From the NCBI GenBank assembly GCA_011032825.1, contig JAADJZ010000007.1, positions 1,364,001-1,428,000 of the forward strand: DNA of 64,000 nucleotides, read 5' to 3'. The first letter of the stretch is position 1. Every line of letters begins with the position of its first letter. Below are positions 23,675 through 34,797 of the stretch, in pieces. The position numbers and the translations under genes were made by a program. The notes beneath the pieces are model-generated. The model saw nothing but the letters and a program-made list of their open reading frames with translations. It was not told where the DNA came from and searched no databases. Origin of the DNA: Massariosphaeria phaeospora. Lineage: Eukaryota; Ascomycota; Dothideomycetes; Pleosporales.

Positions 23675-26461
23675 AAAGATCTATTACATAAAATGTATTG
23701 CACAGCCGCGTACATCTTTAATCGTACACCTACTAAAGCACTAGGTTGGAAAACACCGTACGAGGTCGTATAGAGACGAAAGCTACTCGTTGCTTATTAT
23801 ATAAGGCCTATCGGCTGTCGCGCCTACGTCTACAACCGCGATCTAAGAGCTGCTAACAAGCTCGAATTACGTACTCTTATTGGCCACCTAGTTGGCTACT
23901 AAGGCACTAATATCTTCCGTATATAGCTGCTTACAAAGGATACTGTTATCGATACACGTAACGTTGTGTTCGAACCTACGCTTTTTTTTAAGAAAATAGA
24001 CGGCTACGCCTCTACGTCAGTAATCGAGAAAGTAATCGAGCTACTCGAATATCCAGAGATGTCTCAAGACGACGATATTAGCATTGAGAACCTGTTAACA
24101 GCTCGTTAACGCAGCTGCCCAACAGCACCTGTGACCTTAGCTCTAACAGCTAGAAGCTCCTATGTAGGGGGTAAGACAACTAACGACGTACTCAAATCTA
24201 ACGACGTACTCGAATCAAATCAACAACAGATGCCAACTCCTAGAGTATCTAAAGAGAGGGACACAATACATGTCGTTCCTAAAGGTTATTGCCAACGAGG
24301 CAAGAAAGCACTACAGGACGTCAATCTCGATCCAAGCGACACTAACCTAATTATCACAGGCAAGCGCAATCAAAAGCTAAAGAATCTAGACAACTTTGCT
24401 ATTTAGTCCTACGCAACGAGGCTAGGACCTAAGCCTCTAGTCGATTACCTGCGAGCGTTTTCGACCGAGATTCACTCAATACCCGCTAGAGTAGATGAGA
24501 TACCGCGAATCTATCAATTACAGCTGCCGCCTCCGCCGAAGGCAGTAAAGCAGCTAGATACACACATACATGGCAGTCAATTCCAACACGCTATAGAGAT
24601 CGAATGGAGGAATCTACGCGCTAAAGGCGTATTTGAAAAGACGAACCAAAAGAGAGCTACAGCTAACAGCGAGGTGCTACCGCTAATGTAGATCTTCACA
24701 TACAAGACAGACGGAGATAGATATCTCTTACGCTTCAAGGCTCGACTGGTTGTCCAAGGCGACTTTCAAGCTTTGCTCGATAACACGTACGCTGCTACAC
24801 TCGCAATCCGCAACTTTCGTGCTCTAATTGCGATCGCCAATTACTTCGATCTAGAGCTGAAGCAGTACGACGTCTCTACTGCCTTCTTGAACGCTTAGAT
24901 CGATCGCAAGCTATACGCTGAAACACCTAAGGCCTTCCGCCAAATCGAAGGCGAAATTATAATAGTGCTTCGCGCTTTGTACGGCCTAAAAGAGTTACTT
25001 GTACTATAGTACAACGAGCTACGCCGCAAGCTTATCAAGCTAGGCCTGAAACCGGTTGAGAGCTTCCTGTGTCTGTACACGAATTGCTAGCTTATCCTAT
25101 TCGTCTACGTTAACGACATCGTTATAGCATTTTATTAATCAAACGCTTATCTCCACAGGTCCTTTGAGAAGGATCTGGTGAACCTATATAACATCAAAGC
25201 TATAGGAAACCTCACCTAGTTTCTCGGAATCCGCATTGTGCGCGATCGAGCCCTACACAAGACTTGGCTTGTCCAAGACGCTTTTATTGATAAAGTGTGC
25301 GCTCGATTTAGCATCGAGGCTGTAGGCAAGGCTCTAGACGTTTCACTAACAGAGAACTAGCTGCCACAGTCTACAGAGGAGACTAACAGCGCTCGAACGA
25401 AGCTCTACCAACAACTTGTTGGTTCCCTCGCATACATTGCTGTCTGGGGCAGGCCTAACGTCGCCCGAACGCACGTCGTCTTTGCCTGCCACCTTACCAA
25501 CCTAGGACAGTCACACGTCTCGAAGATCCGCCAAACCTGGCGCTACCTGCTTGGCACGAAGGCTCTCGCTCTTGAAGCCTCTGCTAGCGCACAGGACATG
25601 GCCGAGTATCTCTCTAACGATCCTCTATATCGCGATCCTCTTTTCTTTGGATCATCTAACGCCTTATACGCTGACGAGCCTGAGACTCGCCGGAGCTCTC
25701 AGGGTTACGCGTTCAAATTTGGTGGACTTATGATCGACTGGAAATCGACTGTCCAGCGCACAGTGACAAAATCTACTACAGAATCTGAGCTACTCTCGCT
25801 ATCCCTCGCTGCCTCGCAGATGGAGGAGTGGATGCGATTCTTCACGGGTATCAACCTTACGCTCGACTGTACACCTACAATCTGGTGCGACAACCAGCAG
25901 ACTGTTGGTATTGTCACGAAGGAGCACGACAAGCTTCACACAAAAGTCAAACACGTCGATATTCACCAACTCTAGATTCGACAGGAGGTCACTGCCTCAC
26001 GAATCAACGTCCAATGGGTTTCTACTGATCGTATGCCTGCTGATGGACTTACAAAGATACTACCAAAGCAGAAGTTTACAGAGTTCGTTCGCCAACTCAA
26101 CCTCGTTGACATTACAGAGCGCCTGAAGGGCCTACGTTAGGCTGCTAGGGACGACCTCGACGCCCTCTACATACACTGATACTAATCAGCTGTCGTCCAC
26201 TTAATGCCTTTGAGCCTACGCCAGCTAGGGGGTGTGTCACGGTTTATAGCTCTTACCCTATGAGATGGATAAGGGTACTACGCTTATCTAGGACTAGCGC
26301 TGTCTGTGCTTTCGCACCTACAAACTCCGTAGCTTCTAGATAATACAACCTCAGTTCAATCCTCAATTCCCTACGCACTGCTTGCACTAATCGCCACATA
26401 ATACAACTAGAGTTCAATTCTTCAATATTCCGCACATGCGCGTTGCCCACAATCCCCGACA
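23675..26461 (+). mobile_element. second Ty1/copia remnant, 5'-truncated, with 3' LTR
   Basis: Directly abuts the mariner TA. The frame reads an integrase tail (YIFNRTPTKALGWKTPYEVV), then RT (YDVSTAFLNA, ALYGLKEL, LFVYVNDIVIAF, where YVDD is changed to YVND) and RNase H to the C-terminus (TKSTTESELLSLS, WCDNQQTVGI, DGLTKIL). About seven in-frame TAG/TAA codons are present (for example near 24118, 24689, 24898, 25088 and 26138), most explicable as mutated W or Q. The 3' end has a purine tract (AGCTAGGGGG) and a probable LTR. Better preserved than the nested copia; non-functional. Confidence 0.85.
26235..26461 (+). repeat. probable copia LTR (about 227 bp)
   Basis: Follows the purine tract, starts TGTCACGG and ends CCCCGACA (TGTC...GACA). 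No second copy is available in the window to confirm the ends. Confidence 0.5.
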
Positions 26462-26733
26462 GTAAAGGTATTTCGGTTGGCCAGCTTTGAAAGAGCGCCG
26501 ATTAGCCGGAAACGGACGAACCTTCAGCGTCACTGATGGCTGTTCTTTTGTCTTGGTATGGCCAACACGCTACTAGTCTCTACGGCCGCCGGATTGAGCT
26601 TGGGGTGTCAACAGGGCGCTCTTTGTTCTTGTGTCTATATATCGACCGCTTTCTCTAGATGTTGCCTCTTTCTCTAACTATACATCTTTCGATTCGCCAG
26701 ATAGACAGGTCTTCTTAAGCAAATCTTTCTACT

Positions 26734-27863
26734 ATGAGTGTACGCCCGCTGAAGGAGGTAATCATAGAGCACTTTGGTACCACAAACTGGTCTGAGTTTA
26801 GTAGTCTGTTCTGGAAGGGCAGAGGTAAAATACCCGACTATCATGGACAGCCCGAACATCAGCTTAAGTTCAAACTGCCATACTACGCTTCCGAACATCC
26901 CCTGATACCTTCGATCGATGAAATCAACCGAGTCATGGATGAAAACCCTATGCATCCCTTCAATTGGGATATACACGGTAATCCATCTGGCATGGGTCGT
27001 CACAATGTGTGCCACATTGGACCTTGCCTTATTAAGAGGTACGGGGGCAACCATTTTGCGCTTGTACAGGTAAGATAACTACTTTTTCGCAACAAGCTAG
27101 TAGCAGCTATACTAACCCGACGTAGGAGGTAGAAAATATGTTGTATTTAGAGGAACATTCTAAAGTCCGGACAGCTAAGGTGTACGCTTTCTTTAGTGAC
27201 TCGAAAAGGCTCTACCTGGTTACCGAGTTCCTGGAAGGCAAAATGCTGCATGATGATTTCGAGGCTCTGGACAAGCCTACGCGGGACATCATCTCCTCAA
27301 AGCTAGCAGAACAGCTGCAACTACTTCGCGCTACGCCTTCACCGGGATACTACGGCCGCGTCAACGGGCAACCCTTCGACCCTGAGTTTCCCGGCATGGA
27401 AACGAATTTCCGAAATTTTCATGGCCCATTTTACCACTATGACGACTTGCTGACGGCTATGTACAGAGGTGCTGAGGTCCGGATGGCCCTCTGCACTAGA
27501 GACAACTTCTTTGAGGAGCAAGTGAAGTTCCTAACTGATTTCAAGACCATTCTGGGGGCTACCAAGGATCCCAAGCCCGTGCTTACTTTCCGCGACATCA
27601 AAGGCGCCAACATGATTTTCAATTCGGTTCGCGACTCTTCGGGCAACATTGTGGACTGGACGGTTACGCTGATTGACTGGCACATGCTGGAATGGCTTCC
27701 CGGCTGGGCGCAGGCCGTGTGCATTGAATGGCACTACGCGCAGGCCGACGACCCCAAGACTTTGGAACACATGAAAATTTTGCTGGATAGCCTTGGCGAC
27801 GACTATACAAAGGAATGTGCCTTTCTGTTTGACGAGGGCAGGGTTGGTTATTACATATGCTAA
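26734..27863 (+). CDS. fungal aminoglycoside-phosphotransferase-like (APH/choline kinase-like) protein
   Basis: Exons 26734-27069 and 27126-27863 are joined by a 56-nt intron (GTAAGA, branch ACTAAC) to give 357 residues. A kinase-like fold is indicated by the hinge-type YLVTEFLEG (residues about 142-150), the catalytic-loop-like FRDIKGANMIF with Asp269 and Asn274, and LIDWHMLEW with Asp296 in the place of the metal-binding Asp. In the APH family the loop is usually HGD; here it is FRD, so activity is uncertain. Single gene just downstream of the transposon block, with its own promoter side. No disabling changes seen. Fungal APH-like proteins are a large, mostly uncharacterised family, so the substrate is unknown. 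Confidence 0.8.
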
Positions 27864-28378
27864 TCTGTCTCTCTTGGACCAGAGAGTTTTTTCGTTTCGC
27901 TTTTTTCCGCCTCGCTTTACTTTCTCTGTTTTCCGTCTGGATTGTATATGAATAATAGTCTGCTATCTTGATTGCACTTTCCTATCAACACTTTAGTTTA
28001 GTTCTTGACCTTCTAGCTCTCTGGCTATCCACCTGTCTTTATCGGCCTTGCTTAGTCCTAAGCCTTCTTGATTCTTAGATATCTGCCTGCCTAGATACAA
28101 TAGCAACTAGTTGCTACGATGCATAGTTTTGCGTTGAGGAGATGAGACATAGAAAAGAGACAGAAGCTTAGGCTAAATGAATGGTGAAAGAGCGAATGGT
28201 ATTATATTCAAACAGAAGATGGACTATGTACACAAGAGCCTCTAATTCCACGGCAGACGCCGCCGCTAGCTTAATCTTAATAGCTCTGATTTGTTTCCAG
28301 AGTCACACATAGCAGGCTCCGGTGCCGTGGCAAAAAATCCAAATCCCCAAGCTCTAATATTGTGGCGCGACGGCCAAC
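27864..28378. other. intergenic, nothing recognised
   Basis: Between the converging APH-like gene and the coiled-coil gene. No repeat or RNA gene seen. Confidence 0.5.
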
Positions 28379-29035
28379 CTAGTTGGAGTCAGAAGCCAGC
28401 TGCATCAGCACCTCGGCACGCCACGCCGTGAACGCCGCTTCGTCCCTGACATCCTGCACTCTCGCCGCCTCGCGTGCAACTTTCCGCAGTCTCGCCGCCT
28501 CGCGTGCAACTTCCTGCAGTCTCGCCGCCTCGTCCTCAACTTCCTGCAGTCTCGCCGCCGCGTCCTTAACTTGCTGCAGTCTCGCCGCCGCGTCCTGATC
28601 TTCCTGCAGTCTCGCCGCCTCAAGGTTTGGATTTTGCACTCTCTCGCAGATCTTCTTGAATGCACTGAAATCTCGGAGCCAGCCGTGCTTTTCCGCGACG
28701 TTGACGGGCGTGGGCCTGTGACTCGGCTCCGCGTATCTCTTGGTGGCTCGCAAACAGTAGCTATCGCACTCCCACCATGCCTCGGCCTCCTGTTTCGGCT
28801 TGCAGTTGATGAAGAGGCGCAGTCGCCGGTCTTTGTCGAAGTTCCCCGTGAAGACCATGTACCCACGGGGTTCGCGTAGTGGGTCAGGAGCCGGTTGAGC
28901 GGGAGGGGCTGGGGCGGCAGTGGTAGTGTCGTCCATGTCGGCCGAGACAGGCAGGCTGTTCAGGGGGGGTTGGCGTTGTGCATCGGGCGACGTTTGGTCG
29001 TGAGAGGCTGCGTTGGGAGTGGTGGTGTCGTCCAT
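28379..29035 (-). CDS. hypothetical protein with a tandem AARLQEV-type coiled coil
   Basis: Single-exon frame of 218 residues, family not recognised. The N-terminus repeats MDDTTT (residues 1-6 and 34-39) with proline/alanine-rich linkers. A middle segment (about 57-125) has aromatic and charged residues (GYMVFTGNFDKDRRLRLF). The C-terminal third is six to seven 10-residue units of AARLQEVxxE type, strongly helical and probably a coiled coil. At DNA level these are about 30-bp minisatellite units (28460-28620), prone to length change. The start is the first ATG; no intron is needed. No neighbouring gene suggests its role. Confidence 0.6.
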   Translation of the reverse strand: MDDTTTPNAASHDQTSPDAQRQPPLNSLPVSADMDDTTTAAPAPPAQPAPDPLREPRGYMVFTGNFDKDRRLRLFINCKPKQEAEAWWECDSYCLRATKRYAEPSHRPTPVNVAEKHGWLRDFSAFKKICERVQNPNLEAARLQEDQDAAARLQQVKDAAARLQEVEDEAARLQEVAREAARLRKVAREAARVQDVRDEAAFTAWRAEVLMQLASDSN

Positions 29036-30784
29036 TTCGGTCGAGACAAGAGGGATGGTCAGTGGAGGCTGGAGAGTTGAGAAAGAAGCAGAATAAACGT
29101 CTCTGCTAGTGGACAGCGTAGTAAAGATTCTTATAGCTAGGACAGTCTATTTTATATATCGTTGTGTTGTGCATAGGTGCGGTAGTCGACCTGTCTCTGC
29201 CTGTCTTAGACATGCTTGTTCTTCTACCCACCAAGACACACCGACATAAACAACACAAGACAGGACAAAAAACATAGATTAGCTTAGCTTAGCTTCATTT
29301 AGCTTAGCAAGTAACTCTTAGACTCTTCTGTATTTGTTTGTATACACTCTTCTAACCTACCGTCTCACACTTCTAACACACGGTCTTAACTCTTAGTGTT
29401 GTTTATTTGTTTTCTTCTAAGTAAGTCTATGCCAGACTGTCCGCCCGCTTACAAAGTAAGTAGACCAACCATCTAGCACACCTCCAAATACCAAAATACC
29501 ACAGTCAATCTTTTGGATTTGTTGATAGTACAAGAACAAATGCTTGCGTGCGTGCCTTGACGGAACAAGTTAAATCCCTCTTACTTCTCCTAGTCTAGTG
29601 CCCCTTAATCTACCTCTCTTTCCTGCTCTCTCTATCCCCGCCGCACAACCCACACCTAGAATCCACGATTCCTAGCCCCGAACAGAGAGGCCTCGTATTC
29701 ACTACCTACCACCAGCACCTCGACGTCCGCTGCTAGCACTTCTATCCCTTCGACCTAGAACAACGCCTCCGATCTCCTCCTAACCGCCTCAAACGCGTCT
29801 ATCTGTTCGTTCCTCGCAGTAGTACTACAGCAAGTCCAACTTTGCTCGAAGGTACTTGACGTTGGGCATGTCAGGCGGGCTTACGCTAAGAACCTAAGCC
29901 TAAACCTAAACCTGTTCTTAACGTTAGGTAGAACACTGAACTAGTGGTATTGTAGGTTAAGCTCGAAGCGTGCTGCTCAGTATAGGTCCGACTGAAAAAC
30001 AGATCGCAAGGCTAACTAATACAAAAAGTGCCATGTTGGTGAGAATCGGTGCAGTTGTCGGTACCCTGTACGGTTAAGGCTCTGCGCAGCTCTGCGTTAT
30101 GTAAGCCTGCTTACGTAACGCCTATGCGCAGCTGCAGAGTCTTCCGCCTCATCTGCACGTAGATAGAATGAATGCAACACCAAGAATTAGTTGTATCACT
30201 CTCTGTCTCTCCCGTACGCTGTGTACACCGTACAACCCTACGCTCTTGCTAATAAAGCGTTCACCCCATCATCAGCTAGCTGTATAGTCTATTCAGCAGC
30301 AGTACTGAATATAGGGGGCTTCTGTCTTTTGTACCTGCTCCATATATCGTCTAAAACAGGACTTGTAGAGAGTTACATCGTCGTGCCCATATTGTAAGGG
30401 GGGAGAACTAGGGTAAGACCGGATACGCATCCACAGCCCCGGACAGAAGGCAGCGCCTGGCTTCCCATTTACCCTACCATGCATGACATAATTCAAATGC
30501 ATAGGCTACCTGATAAATATTGCTAGACCTAGAATGCTATTGGCGCGCATCCTACGGTAGTGCGCATCCTGTGGCCGTTCCTCACATCCCCATGTCCTCA
30601 ACGACGTTTCGTAAATTATCAAGACCTAATCCCGCTCCTAGCTGCGTCGTCAGGCAGCCGAACTGTTCCATTGTACCATAAGCTCGACGGCATACGTGCG
30701 GGGTTGCTTGGCGCGATCTGAGGTACAAGTTACTGCAACAATCTTGCGTGAACATAGGTGTCGCAGCGACTACAAAGCTAGACA
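29036..30784. other. intergenic region with a small palindrome, no gene seen
   Basis: No convincing coding frame. AGCTTAGCTTAGCTT-type simple repeat at about 29280-29310. An inverted repeat GCGTTATGTAAGC / GCTTACGTAACGC lies at 30094-30121, nested in imperfect outer arms (30078-30141), possibly a decayed small transposon. Confidence 0.5.
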
Positions 30785-31177
30785 TACGCTGGCGAATGGG
30801 TAGGGGGTACCCATCGATGGGTATAGGTTGGGTTATGGGTCGCACAGACCTTGGGTTAAGGTTGGGTTAGAGTTAACCTAGCGTGGGTAGGGGTTGGGTT
30901 AGGGTGGTCAAAGCTCTGGGTTGGGGGTTAGGTTAGGGTTACCTAAATAGTTAAGAAACTGTGATAAGTAAATGTGATAAATATACATAGAAAACTTAAT
31001 ATTAATATAGGTTGTAAATATTATGTAAGACCCAACCACAACCCTAAGCTTTGACCACTCTAACCCAACCTCTACCCAAGCTGCTTAGTAACTAGCGCGG
31101 GTTAAGGCTAGGGTTGGGTTGAGGTCTGACGTAAGCTAACCCAACCCTAACCCAACCTCTACCCATTTACCAGCCTA
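30785..31177. mobile_element. 393-bp hAT-type MITE, essentially un-RIPed copy
   Basis: Ends TACGCTGGCGAAT and CCAGCCTA with the 8-bp duplication GCTAGACA at 30777-30784 and 31178-31185. The interior is mostly GGTTGGG, GGTTAGGG and CCCTAACCC blocks plus two TGTGATAA motifs (about 30960-30980). Same length as the RIPed copy at 257-649 and with termini of the 6-kb hAT element, so it can be mobilised only in trans. Confidence 0.9.
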
Positions 31178-32399
31178 GCTAGACATAACTTACTCTATTA
31201 TTATATAGTTACTAGGATATAACAGCACTGTTTTATAAGTATCGCAGGCGCTAGGAGCGTCTTGGAGGTGCTGCAGCAAAGCAGTACTATTAGACACAAA
31301 AAGAAGACTGCTTGTAACTTTTGCGTAGAGCCGGCAATAACAGCGTACTTTTTAGATAGAAGGATGAAGAAGTATTTATAACTAGCCTAATGTTACGAAC
31401 AGAGACGATACCAGGTATCGTAGACCAAGCAACGACGCAGGAAGGTTGTCAGGGCTTGCCAGTACGCAAGACGGGAGTACAACGATGCGCGGGGCAAGGT
31501 TAGGTAAGCAAGGATCACGTGACGTGCTCAGCACGCTCAGTGGTCTTGGCACTGAGCAGACCGAGCAGAGGTCGCTCAGTGAGATCGGCGCGCTCAGCAC
31601 TGAGCACACCGAGCAGACTGAGCAGGACGCTCTTGGCGGAGAATCATGGAACTATATAGATTGGCAGGATCTCCTTTACAGTTCTGATTCTTCGTAGTTA
31701 TATCTCCTAAGTACATCTCATACATAGATTGACTCTATCGGCCATAGATTGTTACTTATATCTCAGGCTCTATAAAGACATGCGTTATTGACGGCAGGAC
31801 GATTTAAGCCTCTTACCTATTGCATTCCACCGTAAAGCGCAGGTCAATTTCACAGTAAATATGCAACTTTCTAAGTAGCTCAAATACCTTCTCAGTCACA
31901 CCTAGTCTATGTTATTGTAGGCATCGCTGTAGTACAGGTGTTGTATCCCAGTTGCTATCAACACTCTAGAGGGCCTCTCGCATCTCCCTCCCGACTTGGG
32001 CATCCGTGTCTCGCTGTAACAGTCTTCGCTAGTTACTCACGTTACAGGAAGTAGCTAGTCGTCTCGTTGACCTAATCGGCGTTCGAAGAGGCGGTTTAGT
32101 AGACGGTCTAGGAATGCCACAATCTTCACACTGTTATTACAAACGTCTAGAGACTGTAGCCGCACGTCAGTTTTCGTAGAGAGTATCGCCATCACTTGAC
32201 TATCACGCTAAACTAACAAGCACAATTACTGTAATAGCGGCTTGGTAAGGGCATAGAACAGACTCCACTGCATACTATGTCGGTCTTCGTCTACCCGTTG
32301 TCACACTCTGCCTAGATGTTATACCTCTCTGACTTGCTTCTTTTCTTCAACTTGCCGCCGCCGGTAAATCTTGCTCTACCTCCTCGGAATCTTTCGTCC
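31178..32399. other. intergenic, no gene; GCTCAG/CTGAGC-rich patch
   Basis: Bases 31525-31640 contain alternating GCTCAG and CTGAGC words, able to fold on themselves. A TGTTAC start (31391) with GTAACA (32016-32021) could be a solo LTR, but no target duplication is seen. No convincing ORF. Confidence 0.4.
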
Positions 32400-32506
32400 T
32401 TAGACATAGGCAATCCTCTCGACAGTATAGAAGATTCTAGCGATAGGCAGATGATTTGCCTTGATGTGTACAAAGTCCTCCTGTATCTAGTATACTAGGT
32501 AATGTC
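32400..32506 (+). repeat. dispersed ~110-bp repeat, copy 1
   Basis: Core GGCAATCCTCTCGACAGTAT, with ACAAAGTCCTCCTGTATCT downstream. Family of five copies in the window (see 51621, 54535, 57960, 63241). Confidence 0.7.
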
Positions 32507-32640
32507 GAAGTAGGGCTTGTAGAGGTGAGAGAGTAGAGTTGCCTATCTAGGTGTGTATTACAAACGAATTATCCAAGCGGGTAGGTAACACTTCAGGGTG
32601 AGAATCAAGTAGAGAGACACGCTTTAGCAAGACGAGATAA

Positions 32641-32685
32641 GCTGTTTAGCAGGGGGCTCCAGCATGGAGCCCTCTGCTAAACAGC
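32641..32685. repeat. near-perfect 20-bp-arm hairpin
   Basis: GCTGTTTAGCAG... and its inverse with one mismatch around a 5-base loop. Just outside the foldback element at 32694. Confidence 0.75.
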
Positions 32686-32693
32686 GATCTGAA

Positions 32694-33016
32694 AGCCAAA
32701 ACCAGGCGGAAGGAGAGAGAACGTACAAGTATAATTTTAAAAGAAAAGGAGGATCGTGGGACTTATATTGGCAGAGGTTGCCGTTACGCCTGGCCCTTGG
32801 AAAGGGCTGCAAACTTTGAGATGATTTCCAAGGCTGTCTGCCGCAGTGAGGCCGTTACGCGATCACGGGAAGAGCGGGATTTCCACTCCAGCTTAGCTCG
32901 CGTCACGTGACACCTAGGCCGTGCAGGAAGCTCTGCGTATATAAGTCCCACGATCCCCCTCTTCTTTTAAAATTATACTTGTACGTTCTCCCTCCCCCTC
33001 CCGCCTGGTTTTGGCT
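32694..33016. mobile_element. foldback/MITE element with ~75-bp terminal inverted repeats
   Basis: AGCCAAAACCAGGCGG... at 32694-32766 is the inverse of 32936-33016, sharing GTACAAGTATAATTTTAAAAG and GATCGTGGGACTTATAT. Total length 323 bp. I could not define a target duplication. The right arm contains TATATAAG and lies 290 bp upstream of the gag-like ORF, so it may supply a promoter. Confidence 0.75.
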
Positions 33017-33305
33017 CTCTAACAATCAATAGACCTTCTTGGAACCGCTGCGATCAAGTCTGCAGCTGGTTAAGTGAGATCGCCTGCATTGCACAGCGCG
33101 GAGCGGTCTTGCTTTGAATCTCCTTCGGGGGCTTCACCGGGGCAATTTTTGCTAGCACACACATTTTTTCATTGATTGCATCGCCAAAGGCTATGCATCG
33201 AAGAAGAAGTTATTTATCTATCTATCTATTCTACTGCTTGTTGTCTAGAGCGCAATGTATTGTAGCTCAACTGATCTTCTCACCGGCTGAAAATCTCTGC
33301 GTGTC

Positions 33306-34049
33306 GTGGATGTAAAATTCTTTGTGGGGGTTGTGCTGCTCGCTTGTGAGCTGCCCATGCCGGCGCGCAAGCGTGAGCGCGACAGGCGAGAGCGCAACAA
33401 GAAGGCGACCGTAGAGTCAGACGACGACGATGACGCCATCAAGCCCTTTCCAAAGCCTGCCAACCCCCCTCCTGGAGAGAAGAAACCGAAGGACCCTAAG
33501 CGTCGCGTCACCATCAACGTGCCTGAGCGCCCGGAGGACGAAGACGGAGAAGACGGAGAAGGCGGCTCAGCGGGACAGGTCAAGTATCCAGACCTCCGCG
33601 AGTATACGAGTACTACGGGCGATCATCGGTTCTCATCGTCCCGGCGCATCTCCGCCGCACGATTTGGCTATGTCTGCGACGATCTGGAGCTTGTACACCA
33701 ATACGAAGTCGAAGACAACGCATACGCCGAATACCTTGTCCTCTACCGAGCCCGCGAGGATGGCGAGCTAGACTCTACCAACATCATCGCCCAAGTCAGC
33801 GATGGCAAGGAGTTTGTCCAGTCAGTACACGACAATGAGGCAGAATGGTTTGCGGTCATCAACAAGTACACCGATATCCGCGCAGCAGCTGGAGACGACG
33901 TGGCGAATGCGGCTACGATGATGGACCAGGCAGAGGCTGCCAACCAATCAGCACTGCAAGCTAAAGCGGACGTCGAGAGTCGCTTGAACGGCTTGAAGGA
34001 AGAAATGGAGGAGTTTCAGATCGGCATGACCAAGAAGCTGACTGCCTAG
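33306..34049 (+). CDS. gag-like or orphan charged coiled-coil protein
   Basis: Open frame of 247 residues from 33306; a better start may be the methionine at 33357 (MPARKRERDRRERNKK). Domains: basic N-terminus, acidic DDDDD, proline-rich linker, EDEDGEDGEG, then a folded-looking middle (FGYVCDDLELVHQYEVEDNAYAEY) and a C-terminal coiled coil (about 195-247). It ends at TAG (34047-34049), but the coiled-coil frame continues (TKEMEEKDEALKAMDL) to a GTGAGT at 34137, so TAG may be a mutated CAG. Length and composition resemble a retroelement gag, but no pol follows; a host gene is equally possible. Function unknown. Confidence 0.5.
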   Translation: MDVKFFVGVVLLACELPMPARKRERDRRERNKKATVESDDDDDAIKPFPKPANPPPGEKKPKDPKRRVTINVPERPEDEDGEDGEGGSAGQVKYPDLREYTSTTGDHRFSSSRRISAARFGYVCDDLELVHQYEVEDNAYAEYLVLYRAREDGELDSTNIIAQVSDGKEFVQSVHDNEAEWFAVINKYTDIRAAAGDDVANAATMMDQAEAANQSALQAKADVESRLNGLKEEMEEFQIGMTKKLTA

Positions 34050-34338
34050 ACAAAGGAGATGGAAGAGAAGGACGAGGCCCTCAAGGCGATGGACCTGTCG
34101 TTGGTGGAACATGGAAAAGCAAGGAGAATGCGAATCGTGAGTAGAGTAGTCGCGTGTAGCAAGTGATTTCTAAAAATGAAAAAAAAGAGCAAAACGTAGA
34201 AGACAGATAGAGAACTGAAGATGTGATTTGTAAGTCGATTGTGCGCATGTGGCGAAAATGGAACGAGGCCTAACTTCGGCAGGGAGGCTGTGCGTGACAA
34301 TAGTGGGGATGGTGTAGGTTCCCTCCCTGCAGTGGTGT

Positions 34339-34797
34339 CTAGACAAAGAGCGCTAACGTCCGTTCCTGCGTTGCGAGACACCCTGTGTAGCGAGACAAAT
34401 GAGGGGTACTTTGACTTTTAGCAACTTTAAAACCTATGCGCACACTGAAGATTGCTATAGTTCTATGGAAATAATCTGCTGTAGCTAATTCTAAATGTCT
34501 ATGATCCTCCCTCCTAAAAATTACGTTTGCATTGTTGTCTCCGAGCCTGATTTGTACAGCGCCTTCTTTCGTAGCGTAACAGACTTCCCTCCCCACAGCG
34601 CCAACCTCAAGTCCTTGTCGCTCCAAATTTTTGTAGAATGACCCTGTCCAAGCCCCAGAACCTCCCGCTGGTGTTAGGAAGTCATCATTAGCCCTATGCG
34701 TGCTGCAGGGCGCAATTTCATGCAGGGCCGCCGTGTCGATTAGTACCTCCAGTGGAACTGAATCGCCGATCCTCGCTAATGGGAAGTAACCCCGCAC
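34339..34797 (-). CDS. doubtful 152-aa ORF overlapping an element end
   Basis: An open frame without recognised domains. Its C-terminal end overlaps the inverted repeat at 34356-34396, which argues that at least that end is not a conserved gene. Confidence 0.2.
   Translation of the reverse strand: MRGYFPLARIGDSVPLEVLIDTAALHEIAPCSTHRANDDFLTPAGGSGAWTGSFYKNLERQGLEVGAVGREVCYATKEGAVQIRLGDNNANVIFRREDHRHLELATADYFHRTIAIFSVRIGFKVAKSQSTPHLSRYTGCLATQERTLALFV
34356..34396 (+). repeat. 41-bp terminal inverted repeat (left) next to TA
   Basis: ACGTCCGTTCCTGCG...GCGAGAC, preceded by TA (34354-34355). Matches the inverse of 41473-41513 at 36 of 41 positions. Confidence 0.75.

Noticed and set aside
30890..31160. 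Interstitial telomere array
   Set aside because: The TTAGGG-like words lie within a MITE with exact terminal repeats and target duplication, and are not in tandem register.
31391..32021. Solo LTR (TGTTAC...GTAACA)
   Set aside because: Only 6-bp end complementarity, no target duplication and no second copy in the window.
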